Positions 1 through 8,784 of a DNA stretch of 54,557 nucleotides are shown here, in pieces (positions within the stretch are counted from its first letter, which is position 1; each line of letters starts with the position of its first letter). The stretch is from Planctomycetota bacterium. Its GTDB lineage: Bacteria; Planctomycetota; Planctomycetia; Gemmatales; Gemmataceae. A model generated the notes under the pieces. The model searched no databases. It saw only the letters and a list, made by a program, of their open reading frames with translations, and was not told the origin of the DNA. A program made the position numbers and the translations under genes. Location of the stretch: assembly GCA_021781415.1 (NCBI GenBank), contig JAJXWW010000080.1, forward strand, positions 1 through 54,557. Reading direction: 5' to 3'.

Positions 1-40
1 GCTTGTAGGACGACCACCGCATCCGTCGAGAAGCAGCGCC

Positions 41-2698
41 ATGAGAAAGCAATTGCTCGTTTGTATCTTTCTCCTCGGTTTTTCACCGTTGGCCGCAGCC
101 GCGCCAACACTGAAGGAGGCACGCGAGAGCTGGCTGCGCGGCAACTACGGCGAAGCGCGTGAGACGTACGAGTCGTTGGCCAAGGACGCGAAGCATCGCT
201 CGGAGGCCACCATCGGGATGAGCCGGGCCATGGAGAGCGCGGGCGAGTACGACAAGGCACTCGAGGTTGTGACGGCGGCGCTGAAGGACGCGCCGAAAGA
301 GGCGGTTTTGTTGGGGCGTCAGGCAGAGATGTTGTACGAGCGCGGCCGTTGGGACGAAGCCGAGAAGTCTGCCAACGCCGCGCTCGATGCCAATAAGGAG
401 CAGTTTCTCGCGCGCTGGGTGCGGGCGCAAATCTATCGCGATCGCGGCGACATTCCCAAAGCCGACGCCGAGTGTAAATGGTTCGTTCGCACCTATACGC
501 AGCGCGATGAAAAAGATAATCCCATCAAAGATCCCGAAGAGTTGGTGTGGGTCGGTCTGGCTGGGGCGGAAAACGCGCGCTGGAACAAGCTGCCCGATCA
601 ATTCGAGTTCATCCTCAACGACGTGTATAAGGATGCCATCAAGTACGACAAACAATACTGGCCGGCGGAGTATCAGGCCGGCATGTTACTCCTGGAGAAA
701 TACAATCGCCCCGAAGCGCTCGCGGCCTTCGACAATGCCTTGAAGATCAACTCCAGTGCTGCCGAGGCGCTTGCCGCCAAGGGCGCGTTGGCCTTGACTC
801 GGCTCGAAATCAAAGACGCCGAACGACTTGCCGAACAGGCGCTCAACGTCAATCCCAGACTGCCCGCGGCCCTGCGGCTGCGAGCCGACGTGCATCTCGC
901 CGTCGAGGATGTGACCGCGGCACTGAAAGAGTTAGAGCGAGCGCGCAAGATCAATCCGCGCGACGAGCGCACTCTGGGACGCATTGCCGCTTGCTTCGCG
1001 TTTCAAAAGAAGAAGGACGAGCTGACCGCGCTGACCAAAGAAGTCGAAAAGTTCGATGCGAAGCCGGCCGTCTTCTATTTTGCAATGGGTGAACGGCTCG
1101 ACGAACGGCACTATTTCGACGATGCCGAGAAGTGCTTTCAAAAGGCGACGGAACTACGTCCGTTGGTTCCGGACGCGCTCAACAGCCTCGGCCAATTGTA
1201 CATGCGCATGGGGCGCGAAGAAGAGGCCAGCGCGATTCTCGACAAAGCGTTCAAAGCCGATCCGTTTAACGTCCGCACCAAGAATCTGCGCATCGTACTG
1301 GGCCATTTGAAAAAATACGAAACGATTGACACCGAGCATTTCAAACTGCGCTACGACCCGAAGAACGACGCGCTCCTAGCGCGCTACATGGCCCCCTATC
1401 TGGAGACGATTTACGCCGATTTGGCCCAGAAGTTTAACTATAAACCGAAGGGGCCTATCCTCATCGAAGTGTTTAACAGCCATCAAATGTTCAGCGGCCG
1501 TATCGTCGCGCTGCCAGACTTGCATACCATCGGCGCATGTTCGGGCAAAATGTTCGCGATGGCCTCGCCCCATTCGCGCGATCTAGGCAACAAGCCGTTT
1601 AACTGGGGCCGCGTCTTGCGCCACGAAATGGTCCACATTTTCAATCTCGAACAGACGCATTTCCTCACCCCCCATTGGCTGACCGAAGGGCTGGCCGTCA
1701 ATAACGAAGGTTTTCCGCGTCCGCCTCAATGGAACGAGATATTGCTGGAGCGAGTCGCCGCCAACAAACTACTCAATCTCGACACCATCGAGTTGGGGTT
1801 CATTCGACCGCGCAATCAAGAAGAGTGGAACCTCGCCTACTGCCAGAGTCAGCTGTACGTCAACTACATCAAGGAAAAATACGGCGCGGCGGCAATCGGC
1901 GAGATGCTGGCGTCTTACCGGGATGGTCTGAACGCGACCGAGGCATTGCAGCGCGCGTGCAAAGTAGACAAGGAGACCTTTGAGAAGAGCTATCGGGCCT
2001 ATCTCGACGAAGCGATTAAGCCTCTGCAAAACGGCAAACCACCTGCCAAGCAGCGGACGACGGCCGAATTGCAGAAAGCGTACGAAAAGGACGGCGACCT
2101 CGAAGCGGGAGCCGAACTCGCTCTGCGTTTGCTACAGCGAGATCGGGTGCAAGCCCGGAAGTTCGCCGAGGAAATCTTGGAGCGCAAGAAGCATCAGCCG
2201 ACCGCTTCTTATGTGATCGCTCGCCTGGAGCGCTTGGCCGGAAACGTCAAACGCGAACGAAGTATTCTTGAGGAAGCCCTCAATCGCGAGGATGCCAACC
2301 CGCGCATCGTGTTGGCGCTGGGCAAAATCTACTACGACGCTCGTGAGTTCGACAAGGCGGCGGAGATGTTCGAGTTGGGGCATAAAGCCGAGCCGTTGCA
2401 GCCGGATTGGCTGAAACAACTGGCTCGCGTCCACGCGCAGAAGGACGATAAAGCCAAGTTGATCGCCGTACTCAAGGAGTTGATTCCGACCGATCCGGAC
2501 GATTTGGAGGTGCGATTGCGCGTCGCGCGTCTCTCGCTGGAAAGCGGTGACGCCGCCGAAGCCGAGAAATACGCTCGTGAAGCCTTGGAGATTGACGTTC
2601 GCGGCAAGGAAGGCCGCGCCTTGTTGCTCAAGTCGCTGGAAACGCAGAAGAAAGACGCGGAAGCGGACAAACTACGTCGCCTATTCGATGCCAAATAG
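41..2698 (+). CDS. TPR protein with peptidase-MA-like metalloprotease domain
   Basis: An 885-residue exported protein. An N-terminal hydrophobic leader ending in an Ala-rich cleavage-like site (about residues 1-21) is followed by many tetratricopeptide repeats (about 25-410). A zinc-peptidase-like core carries HEMVH at residues 528-532 and a downstream Glu at 549 in LTEGLAV, the HExxH...E gluzincin arrangement of the peptidase MA family. More TPR repeats follow (about 690-880). The role is inferred: an envelope TPR scaffold with a probably active metallopeptidase. The substrate is unknown. The ATG at 41 is the first in frame and precedes the leader. Confidence is high for the architecture and low for the function. 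Confidence 0.9.
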   Translation: MRKQLLVCIFLLGFSPLAAAAPTLKEARESWLRGNYGEARETYESLAKDAKHRSEATIGMSRAMESAGEYDKALEVVTAALKDAPKEAVLLGRQAEMLYERGRWDEAEKSANAALDANKEQFLARWVRAQIYRDRGDIPKADAECKWFVRTYTQRDEKDNPIKDPEELVWVGLAGAENARWNKLPDQFEFILNDVYKDAIKYDKQYWPAEYQAGMLLLEKYNRPEALAAFDNALKINSSAAEALAAKGALALTRLEIKDAERLAEQALNVNPRLPAALRLRADVHLAVEDVTAALKELERARKINPRDERTLGRIAACFAFQKKKDELTALTKEVEKFDAKPAVFYFAMGERLDERHYFDDAEKCFQKATELRPLVPDALNSLGQLYMRMGREEEASAILDKAFKADPFNVRTKNLRIVLGHLKKYETIDTEHFKLRYDPKNDALLARYMAPYLETIYADLAQKFNYKPKGPILIEVFNSHQMFSGRIVALPDLHTIGACSGKMFAMASPHSRDLGNKPFNWGRVLRHEMVHIFNLEQTHFLTPHWLTEGLAVNNEGFPRPPQWNEILLERVAANKLLNLDTIELGFIRPRNQEEWNLAYCQSQLYVNYIKEKYGAAAIGEMLASYRDGLNATEALQRACKVDKETFEKSYRAYLDEAIKPLQNGKPPAKQRTTAELQKAYEKDGDLEAGAELALRLLQRDRVQARKFAEEILERKKHQPTASYVIARLERLAGNVKRERSILEEALNREDANPRIVLALGKIYYDAREFDKAAEMFELGHKAEPLQPDWLKQLARVHAQKDDKAKLIAVLKELIPTDPDDLEVRLRVARLSLESGDAAEAEKYAREALEIDVRGKEGRALLLKSLETQKKDAEADKLRRLFDAK

Positions 2699-2805
2699 CG
2701 TTTCTTGCGCCCGCGAAGCCCGAACGGCTCGAAGTTGATAAGATGAAAAAGTCTTGCGTGCCTTCGATACGGATCGAGACGCGCTTCAGCATAAAGGGGA
2801 CGAAC

Positions 2806-3108
2806 GTGAAACGGCAGCGCCGGCGGAATGGGTTGATCTTGGCGGCGGACGATCTGCAAAAAGGCCTCTTGGTCACCATTCATCACTGGCGCGACCGGCG
2901 GGAGTGGGGGATGGGCGTGGCCTTGCGAATCGACGCCATCAATCTCCCCTATGTTGTGGCCCAACCGCTCAACGACGCGGAGGCGCGCGCCGCGATTCTC
3001 GATCTTCGATGTCTACGTCTCATGCGCGTTACCGAAGAGTTTGCCCGCGCCCAAGCGAACGGATCGTCCGCGCCCGCTCCAGCGCCGATGGACGACATCC
3101 CGTTCTAA
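2806..3108 (+). CDS. small hypothetical protein
   Basis: A roughly 100-residue basic-to-mixed protein ending in an Ala/Pro linker and the tail MDDIPF. I do not recognise the family. The GTG at 2806 is chosen because GGGG lies about 7 nt upstream. An ATG at 2743 would add 21 residues but has no clear Shine-Dalgarno. The composition (LILAADDLQKGLLV..., INLPYVVAQPL) looks like a folded domain with beta strands rather than a random shadow frame. It lies between two TPR genes and points away from the next gene, which is on the other strand. Confidence 0.55.
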   Translation: MKRQRRRNGLILAADDLQKGLLVTIHHWRDRREWGMGVALRIDAINLPYVVAQPLNDAEARAAILDLRCLRLMRVTEEFARAQANGSSAPAPAPMDDIPF

Positions 3109-3136
3109 AAGACTATCCGCCGTCGCGCCGCTCTGA

Positions 3137-3454
3137 CTACCCCAAATCGTCGAGAAAGCTCGCCATCTCCTCGGCGGCGTGGGGATCGTTCCTTTCCCTC
3201 GCGGCGGCGATGCCGGCCTTGTAGACTGCCCGCGCTTCGTCCACGCGGTCCAATCGCGTGAGCGCCCGTCCGGCTTGCATGTATCCCGGCACATAGTCCG
3301 GCGACATTTCCAACAGGCGATGAAAGCAGCACGCCGCTTCTTCGTCCTCTCCCGCGCTGACATACTCCATCGCCAAGCCATATTGCAAAAAGGGATCGTT
3401 CGGATCGTCGGCCAACATCTCTTCGATCCGTTGTTTGCGCGTCTTTTCCAACAT
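3137..3454 (-). CDS. small TPR-repeat protein
   Basis: A 105-residue protein made almost entirely of TPR helices: DPNDPFLQYGLAMEY, then DEEAACCFHRLLEMSPDYVPGY, then a third, shorter repeat. No signal peptide or membrane segment is visible, so it is probably cytoplasmic. The ATG at 3454 is preferred over a GTG nine bases upstream because GAGGTG sits 6 nt before the ATG. Short soluble TPR proteins of this layout are common in planctomycetes. The partner is unknown. It converges with the 2806-3108 gene and is divergent from the HtrA gene. Confidence 0.75.
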   Translation of the reverse strand: MLEKTRKQRIEEMLADDPNDPFLQYGLAMEYVSAGEDEEAACCFHRLLEMSPDYVPGYMQAGRALTRLDRVDEARAVYKAGIAAARERNDPHAAEEMASFLDDLG

Positions 3455-3720
3455 CTTCGCCACCTCATTTTGTGAGAATCGGACTCCTTTCGTTCTACGT
3501 CGCCCCGCGCGGCGGGCAACATCGGTATCCTCGTCGCCTCCTCTACAATCGTCACACTCGCTAGGAGGCGCGTCGCCCCTCTCATCCGCTCTCGGCAGGA
3601 AAGGAGACCGAGAACCGAATGAGTCGGTTTACAGCCCTCGACGCTGTACGGTCGAAAAAACCGCCATCGGTAGGCCCGACCACCAATCACCGATGGCCGA
3701 AAGCATAGTCGAGAGGCGAC

Positions 3721-5190
3721 ATGAGCATGCAACTTCCCCTGACGGCTGAGTTCGCGGACAAGGACGGACCTCGAAGATCGGCGAAGCGTTGGCCTCGCTG
3801 GCTGCTTGGCGCGGCATTGGCGCTAGGAGGTGGCGAAGCGATTTTCGCCGCCTCGGACGGCGCAGCCTTGCCTCCCATCCAGGCGACGACGACGGCCAAC
3901 AATCTTCGCACCTGGAATCTTCGGCAAACGCCGGTCGTCGAAGTCGTCAAGCGCGTGCGCGAAGCCGTCGTCAACATCCATAGCGAACGCGCTGTTCGCC
4001 CTGCCGGCGCGGACGATCTGATGCCCAACACCAGCCCGCAAAGCCGGGTCAACGGCATGGGAACCGGCATTCTGATTGATTCGCGAGGTTACATCGTCAC
4101 CAATCAGCACGTCGTCGATGAGGTGGCCGTGATCCGAGTCCGCCTGGCCGACGGCACCTCCGCGCGAGCCAACGTCCTGGCGCGCGACACGGAATGCGAC
4201 TTGGCTCTGCTCAAGATCGAAGTGGATCATGCACTGCCGACCGTGCCACTCGGCGCGACGCGCGATCTCATGGTTGGCGAAACCGTGGTAGCCATCGGCA
4301 ACGCCTATGGCTACGAACATACCGTCACGGTCGGCGTCGTCAGCGCGGTGAGTCGAGATGTCAATTTGAACAAAGAAGTATCTTATAAAAAGCTCATTCA
4401 GACCGACGCCAGCATCAATCCGGGCAACAGCGGCGGCCCGCTGCTGAACGTCCACGGCGAGCTGATCGGCGTCAACGTCGCCATTCGCGCAGGTGCCCAA
4501 GGCATCGGCTTCGCCATCCCGGTCGATACCATGATTCGCGCGGCGAGCCGAATGCTCGCCTCCCGCGCGCCGATGGGCAGCGCCCGCGCTCGCTTGGGCT
4601 TTTCGGTCAAGGACGACGTTCGACTTACCGCCCAGGGCAGCGGTCCCGGCGAAACCGCCTCCCTGCGTTCGACAATCGTGGATCAACTCGATGCGGGCAG
4701 CCCTGCCGCTCGCGCCGGTCTCGAACGCGGCGACGTACTCTTGGCCACCGCGGGATCTCCCATCAGCTCCAGTCTCGATCTCGAACGCGCGCTCTTCGAT
4801 CGTCCCAGCGGCGAACGGATCTCTCTTCGCTATCGCCGCAACGGCTCCGAGAAGACGGCGGAGGTTGCTCTCGAAGCGGGACAAGGCGATCTGGTCTGGA
4901 ACCGACTCGGCCTGCGCCTACGTCCGGTGGGTGCCGAGGCCGTCAAACGCGCCATGCCGCAATTCCGCGGTGGCATGGTCGTTATGGAGATTCGTTCCGA
5001 AAGTCCCGCCGAACGCTCCGGTCTCCAACGCGGTGACATCCTTGTCGGTCTCCAACGCTTCGAGATGCTGAGTAACGAGAATGTGCATTACGTACTGAGC
5101 CACACCGAATCCGGCGCTGGGCAAGGCGTCAAGTTCTACGTCATCCGGAACAATCAACTGCAAGACGGCAACTTCCAACTCGGCGAATAA
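3721..5190 (+). CDS. HtrA/Deg-family serine protease with two PDZ domains
   Basis: A 489-residue envelope protease and chaperone of the HtrA/DegP family. A hydrophobic stretch near residues 27-44 acts as signal or anchor. The trypsin-like domain has a full catalytic triad: His130 (TNQHVVDE), Asp160 (ECDLALLKI) and Ser237 (GNSGGP). A first PDZ-like region lies about 285-370 (LDAGSPAARAGLERGDVLL) and a second about 385-480 (SESPAERSGLQRGDILVGL). Length and order match the family. It stands alone between divergent genes and is followed by a strong hairpin terminator, so it is probably monocistronic. The triad looks intact, so activity is expected. Confidence 0.95.
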   Translation: MSMQLPLTAEFADKDGPRRSAKRWPRWLLGAALALGGGEAIFAASDGAALPPIQATTTANNLRTWNLRQTPVVEVVKRVREAVVNIHSERAVRPAGADDLMPNTSPQSRVNGMGTGILIDSRGYIVTNQHVVDEVAVIRVRLADGTSARANVLARDTECDLALLKIEVDHALPTVPLGATRDLMVGETVVAIGNAYGYEHTVTVGVVSAVSRDVNLNKEVSYKKLIQTDASINPGNSGGPLLNVHGELIGVNVAIRAGAQGIGFAIPVDTMIRAASRMLASRAPMGSARARLGFSVKDDVRLTAQGSGPGETASLRSTIVDQLDAGSPAARAGLERGDVLLATAGSPISSSLDLERALFDRPSGERISLRYRRNGSEKTAEVALEAGQGDLVWNRLGLRLRPVGAEAVKRAMPQFRGGMVVMEIRSESPAERSGLQRGDILVGLQRFEMLSNENVHYVLSHTESGAGQGVKFYVIRNNQLQDGNFQLGE

Positions 5191-5195
5191 TCACT

Positions 5196-5247
5196 ACGGA
5201 AACGGCAGCGTTTGGGGCATCCCCACCCCAAACGCTGCCGTTTCCGT
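5196..5247 (+). terminator. perfect 22-bp stem hairpin after HtrA gene
   Basis: The arms 5196-5217 and 5226-5247 are perfectly complementary over 22 bp with an 8-nt loop. The hairpin starts 6 bases after the HtrA stop codon. No U-tract follows, so it could act as a transcript-end stabiliser or as a bidirectional barrier. Its sequence is not seen elsewhere in the window. Confidence 0.8.
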
Positions 5248-5501
5248 GCGCCTTCGCCAATCGAAAGCCATCTTCGATCCATCTCGTTCGCCGTGGACTT
5301 ATCGTTTCGCACACGGCTCAATCTCCGCGAGATCGCCCTGCCCCTCGAATCTTTCTCACCAACTCCAGCGAAGCCCTATCTTTCACGACGCTTCCGCGCG
5401 CCGTGTCTAACAATGTCTATTCTTGCCCTGATCGAACCTCGTTTTGCGGCTAACGACTGTACTTTTGAGGCGAAAAAAGCGAAAAAAGCGCCCATAAACC
5501 A

Positions 5502-5530
5502 TTGACTTGGATAGTGGACATATTTACACT
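5502..5530 (+). promoter_or_regulatory. sigma70-like promoter candidate
   Basis: TTGACT (5502-5507), a 17-bp spacer and TACACT (5525-5530) resemble a housekeeping promoter. It lies about 75 bases before the ATG at 5606, in an AT-richer stretch than its surroundings. Confidence 0.5.
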
Positions 5531-5605
5531 AATACAAGAGGATTCTGAGGGACGATGAAACGACAACCATTCCAAGCGATGGTCCCAAGGACAGGAGAGT
5601 GAACC

Positions 5606-6040
5606 ATGAAAAGCTGGCGTAAGGTGTGGCGAGAAGGTTTGGCCCCATTGCTGTCCAATGCCGCTCTGGAAGCGCTCCAGCGGGCCCTTTCCGACGACGA
5701 CGCGCGCTTGCTGCAAGGTTCGACGACAGCACCGCCACCGTTGCAATGCGTGCAAGATTGGCCGGTCGAGGCGGCTTGCGCGGTGGGCTATTGCGGTTGG
5801 CAGGGCGAAGGGTTGGAGACGGTGGCCGAGGTCGAGGAGTTCTTCGCCCGCACTTGCTTCGAGATCGACCGACGACTCGGCGAACCGGCGGCGTGCCGTT
5901 GGTTTCTCAACTGGTTCGACGAGACGCCGCGCGAAGAGATGCGCGCGGATCTGTTGGCCGAAGTCGAGCGGACGTTGGTGCAACGACGACCGGCGGATTA
6001 CGACTTGGCGGAGATCGAAGAAGAAGTCGCTGCCGCTTGA
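5606..6040 (+). CDS. hypothetical protein
   Basis: A 144-residue acidic, helix-rich soluble protein with two early cysteines (LQCVQDW, AACAVGYCGW), a W-rich middle and a Glu-rich C-terminus (EIEEEVAAA). The family is not recognised. The start is well supported: AGGAGAG lies 6 nt before the ATG, with a promoter-like sequence upstream. It is followed after 81 bases by the small zinc-ribbon gene on the same strand, so the two may be co-transcribed. Confidence 0.7.
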   Translation: MKSWRKVWREGLAPLLSNAALEALQRALSDDDARLLQGSTTAPPPLQCVQDWPVEAACAVGYCGWQGEGLETVAEVEEFFARTCFEIDRRLGEPAACRWFLNWFDETPREEMRADLLAEVERTLVQRRPADYDLAEIEEEVAAA

Positions 6041-6121
6041 GAAGTCAACTTGCGGATTCGAGAAGAGGCCGTCTTACGGAACATGGTTCGCCCTTCCCCA
6101 GAAAGTGAAAGGAACCCAACG

Positions 6122-6418
6122 ATGTTGTGCCGGCACTGTCAACGCGTGAAATCGAACCGTCCCCGAGGTTTGTGCTGGTCGTGCTATTACAAACCCGGCG
6201 TCCGCGAATTATATCCATCCACGAGTAAGTTTGCCCGGCGAGGCGTCGGCGATTTTAACGGGAAATCGTCTCCGGCGGCACAGCCGACGCGCGCGTTGCC
6301 CGGTACGCCGGAGAAAGTCGCCGTGCTGGAAGAGCGCGCTCGGCTCGGCCTATCGCTGTGGCATCCGCTCGACGCAAATATCGACGCGGAGTGCGGCGTG
6401 TTGGAAGCGGCGGGATAG
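6122..6418 (+). CDS. small zinc-ribbon-like protein
   Basis: A 98-residue protein whose N-terminus holds two CxxC knuckles, CRHCQ (residues 3-6) and CWSCY (about 17-20). They are spaced like a treble-clef or zinc ribbon and are followed by a basic, Ser/Gly-rich segment (YPSTSKFARRGVGD). The ATG at 6122 is chosen over a TTG at 6050: AAAGGAA lies 7 nt upstream and the first CxxC follows directly. The C-terminal part is a plain helix. A nucleic-acid-binding role is plausible but inferred. Confidence 0.7.
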   Translation: MLCRHCQRVKSNRPRGLCWSCYYKPGVRELYPSTSKFARRGVGDFNGKSSPAAQPTRALPGTPEKVAVLEERARLGLSLWHPLDANIDAECGVLEAAG

Positions 6419-6839
6419 ATCCCATCGAACGCTCGGCGCATTCGGTTCGCTCTGCGAACGAACCGGCTGCGCCGACTCGATTTACCGTGGCCACGGTCTG
6501 ACGACTCCGAAAGTGGTTATGAGATGGTCGCGGATGGCCATATCCGTTCGGCTCCCGATCCGTTGAAAAAGTTTCGGCAGGCCAGTCGCGTAACAGGTGC
6601 GTATCGCCGGTTTGGGAGCAAAAAGCAGCTGCTTTGGGAGCGGAAAAGGGTGGTGAGGCAGGTCCAGAGGAGGCGAAGTCCGTTGGTAAATCCCTGCGGC
6701 CGCGCATCCGACACTGCTGAGCCGACGCTGCTGAAACGCAGTGCGCAATCCGGGCTAGGACAAAATCGACACGGATTGAAACGCTTGTATAGACATAAAC
6801 CCATCTGATAGGGGGTTGATTATCATTTTGGTAGTGTGT
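6419..6839. other. intergenic region 6419-6839
   Basis: No supported gene. An imperfect palindrome at 6434-6474 follows the zinc-ribbon gene and probably terminates it. The remainder shows only short chance open frames. The last 40 bases (from about 6800) resemble the sequence downstream of the second Uma2 gene (about 8745-8785), so they may be part of that duplication. Confidence 0.5.
6434..6474. terminator. imperfect inverted repeat after zinc-ribbon gene
   Basis: The arms CGGCGCA..GGTTCG and CGAACC..TGCGCCG face each other with a short loop, 16 bases after the stop codon at 6418. The GGTTCG/CGAACC core resembles the REP-like family seen at 12873, 17236, 49734 and 52649, in degenerate form. 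Confidence 0.45.
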
Positions 6840-7478
6840 TCAGGGTCCGGCAAGCGCCGTTGCGACATCGACCTCGAAGCCCGGCAGCAGATGCGAGGTC
6901 GCCGTCTTGCCCGCCTTGAATCTGCCGTGAACGACGTAGCTTTTGCCCTTGAGCCGCAGAACCGTTATCTGTTGCTGTTTAGGATCCACAAGCCAGTATT
7001 CGGCGATGCCGGCCTTGGCGTATTCGCGGCGTTTGACGACCAAATCGCGGCGGCGATCTTCCGAAGTGTCGCTGAGTACTTCCATCGCCAGGTCCGCGCC
7101 GTCCCAGAACTCGTTGCCGGCGCGTCGGCGATGCGCCGTCAGCATGAACACCACGTCCGGCTCCCGAAACTTGTCCGGCCACAACCGCACGCGCAGCGGA
7201 GCGGGCAGCGTCAGCCCGAGACCCTGTGTCGAAACGAACGCCTCCAAGGCGCGGTACAAAAATCCCACAATCCACTGGTGCAGGGTGGTGGGCATCGGCA
7301 ACACCTCAAGTCGGCCCTCGGCGTATTCGACGAGGCGATTGCTCGGTAGGTCCAGATACTCCTCGACGCTCCACTGGCCCTGATGGGGAAACAGCAAGGC
7401 AATATCCCATGTCGGATGCTCCCGAACGCCGCTTCGCTCGGCATCCACTCGTCTTTCCGCGACCGCGTTGGTTTTCAT
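6840..7478 (-). CDS. Uma2-family (DUF820) putative endonuclease, copy A
   Basis: A 212-residue PD-(D/E)xK-fold protein of the Uma2/DUF820 family, very abundant in planctomycetes and cyanobacteria. Family marks are LVEYAEGRLEVLPMP (Glu51 region), REPDVVFM (Asp108), MEVLSDTSEDRRRDL (Glu133), Lys149 in VVKRREYAKAGI, and the terminal strand EYWLVDP. The predicted active-site set is complete. The biological role of the family is unsettled. It is about 90% identical to the gene at 8785-9423, with which it brackets an unrelated gene. Confidence 0.9.
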   Translation of the reverse strand: MKTNAVAERRVDAERSGVREHPTWDIALLFPHQGQWSVEEYLDLPSNRLVEYAEGRLEVLPMPTTLHQWIVGFLYRALEAFVSTQGLGLTLPAPLRVRLWPDKFREPDVVFMLTAHRRRAGNEFWDGADLAMEVLSDTSEDRRRDLVVKRREYAKAGIAEYWLVDPKQQQITVLRLKGKSYVVHGRFKAGKTATSHLLPGFEVDVATALAGP

Positions 7479-7631
7479 CGCAGTATTCCTCGTGGTGCTG
7501 TCACGACACCGTTGTTATTATTCCAGCGCGGAGTATGGGCCGGCAAGGAGTCACCGGAGAGAAGCATGTCCTCAATTCGAAATCTAAGTGGATATGAAGA
7601 AGAAGCTCGCCGGCGTAGCGAGCCGAAATGC

Positions 7632-8627
7632 TCACTCGTACCTGATCATCTGCCGGGCTCGCTCCTTGTGGTCCACGAAGTAGAACGCAAGGCGTTGCGA
7701 GACGTGGCGGAGGAAGTTGTCGCGGAAGGCAATCGGCGACAACTCGAACGTGTCGAGGGCACCGCCTGCCTCGCTGGGGTAGCGATCGTTGAAGACACGT
7801 TGCGGCATGTCCTCGGGATGCTTCATGTCCTTCACGCTAACCAAAATCTCGGTCTGGCCCCGATAGAGTTGCTGGCTGGCACCCGGCTCATAAAGGCTTA
7901 GTTTGTTGATCTCGAAATAGATCACATAATCGGCCTTGAAATCGTGTCCTACTTTCATCAGATCTACAGAGCGCAAATTGCTGCACTTCTTCTTGTATTC
8001 TTCGATGAGATCGGGGCTGACGATTGTGACTTTTTCCTTGTTTTCCTTGGACAACTTGCCAATCTCCTCGGCCAACATGCAGGCAAGGATATAATCGGCC
8101 CGAATGATTTCTTTGCTCGGTTTTTCGATCATCAAGGGCAACAGTACGACCTTGACTTCTTTCTTCTCATCGCTGGCCAACCGCTTTAACTCCGCCGATT
8201 CCTTATCTTTCGATCCGCGGCTCCCGTTAGCGGAGCGGCTGGTAGACAGCTGATGCAGTGCCGTCAAGGCTTCCAAGACGCACGCGATTTGTCGATGAGC
8301 CGCGGGGGTTTGCCGGATGATGAGCATTTGTTTCTCGGCGTCGTACTCGAGAGTTGCCCGTCCGCCTTTTTCTTTCCAGCTGATCGGCTGAACGGAATGA
8401 AGAATTACTCGCTTCAGATTATCCGGCGAAAGCGAATCGTTGGCCGCCTCGATCAATTCCTCAATGGAGTAACTTCGGCGAACAAGTTTTCGATTTGTTT
8501 TCTGTTGCTCGCAGTTCTGAACAGTGTTCTCACGTCTCGGAACCGCGGCCAAACCGGAAGTGAGGATGCCCAAGCCGAGAACGAGTACGAATACGACGGT
8601 AAATGGCCGCCAGCGATTTGTGGACAT
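7632..8627 (-). CDS. exported hypothetical protein
   Basis: A 331-residue protein with a clear N-terminal signal segment (FTVVFVLVLGLGILTSGLAA). Residues about 45-125 resemble the short beta-alpha module that planctomycetes repeat in secretin-like proteins (SIEELIEAANDSLSP...DAEKQMLIIRQTPAAHRQI). The second half has alternating strands and helices (VKVVLLPLMIEKPS, ADYVIYFEINKLSLYE) suggestive of a lipoprotein or periplasmic domain. The family is not recognised. The ATG at 8627 is favoured by GGAGG 6 nt upstream over the in-frame start 15 bases earlier. It lies between the two Uma2 copies, same strand. Confidence 0.7.
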   Translation of the reverse strand: MSTNRWRPFTVVFVLVLGLGILTSGLAAVPRRENTVQNCEQQKTNRKLVRRSYSIEELIEAANDSLSPDNLKRVILHSVQPISWKEKGGRATLEYDAEKQMLIIRQTPAAHRQIACVLEALTALHQLSTSRSANGSRGSKDKESAELKRLASDEKKEVKVVLLPLMIEKPSKEIIRADYILACMLAEEIGKLSKENKEKVTIVSPDLIEEYKKKCSNLRSVDLMKVGHDFKADYVIYFEINKLSLYEPGASQQLYRGQTEILVSVKDMKHPEDMPQRVFNDRYPSEAGGALDTFELSPIAFRDNFLRHVSQRLAFYFVDHKERARQMIRYE

Positions 8628-8784
8628 AGACGCCTCCTGCACCTGTTCCGAAGGGTACCAACGTACGAGTCGGACTATCGCAAAATTGTCGTCGAGTTGC
8701 TAGGGCAAGATCGTCGCGGATCGTGACGCCTGAAAAGGTAAAAACGCATCCGATAGAGAGTAGATTGTCATTTTGACGTTCCTC

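Larger units (their letters stand above)
5191..5605. other. intergenic region 5191-5605
   Basis: There is no convincing gene here. It holds the HtrA terminator hairpin (5196-5247), an unremarkable stretch, an A-rich patch near 5472-5490, and a promoter-like pair at 5502-5530 in front of the 5606 gene. A 97-codon open frame begins inside the terminator and has no family resemblance, so it is not called. Confidence 0.6.

Noticed and set aside
83..655. A 190-codon minus-strand open frame within the TPR-peptidase gene
   Set aside because: Antisense shadow in GC-rich coding DNA. The plus-strand TPR repeats explain the region.
5212..5505. A 97-codon plus-strand open frame after HtrA
   Set aside because: It begins within the terminator hairpin, has no Shine-Dalgarno and no recognisable sequence.
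6773..6783. GGATTGAAACG, which resembles the end of a CRISPR repeat
   Set aside because: It occurs once, with no repeat-spacer pattern and no cas genes.
6524..6808. A 94-codon plus-strand open frame upstream of the Uma2 stop
   Set aside because: The composition is random (Arg/Ser rich), there is no Shine-Dalgarno and no family resemblance.
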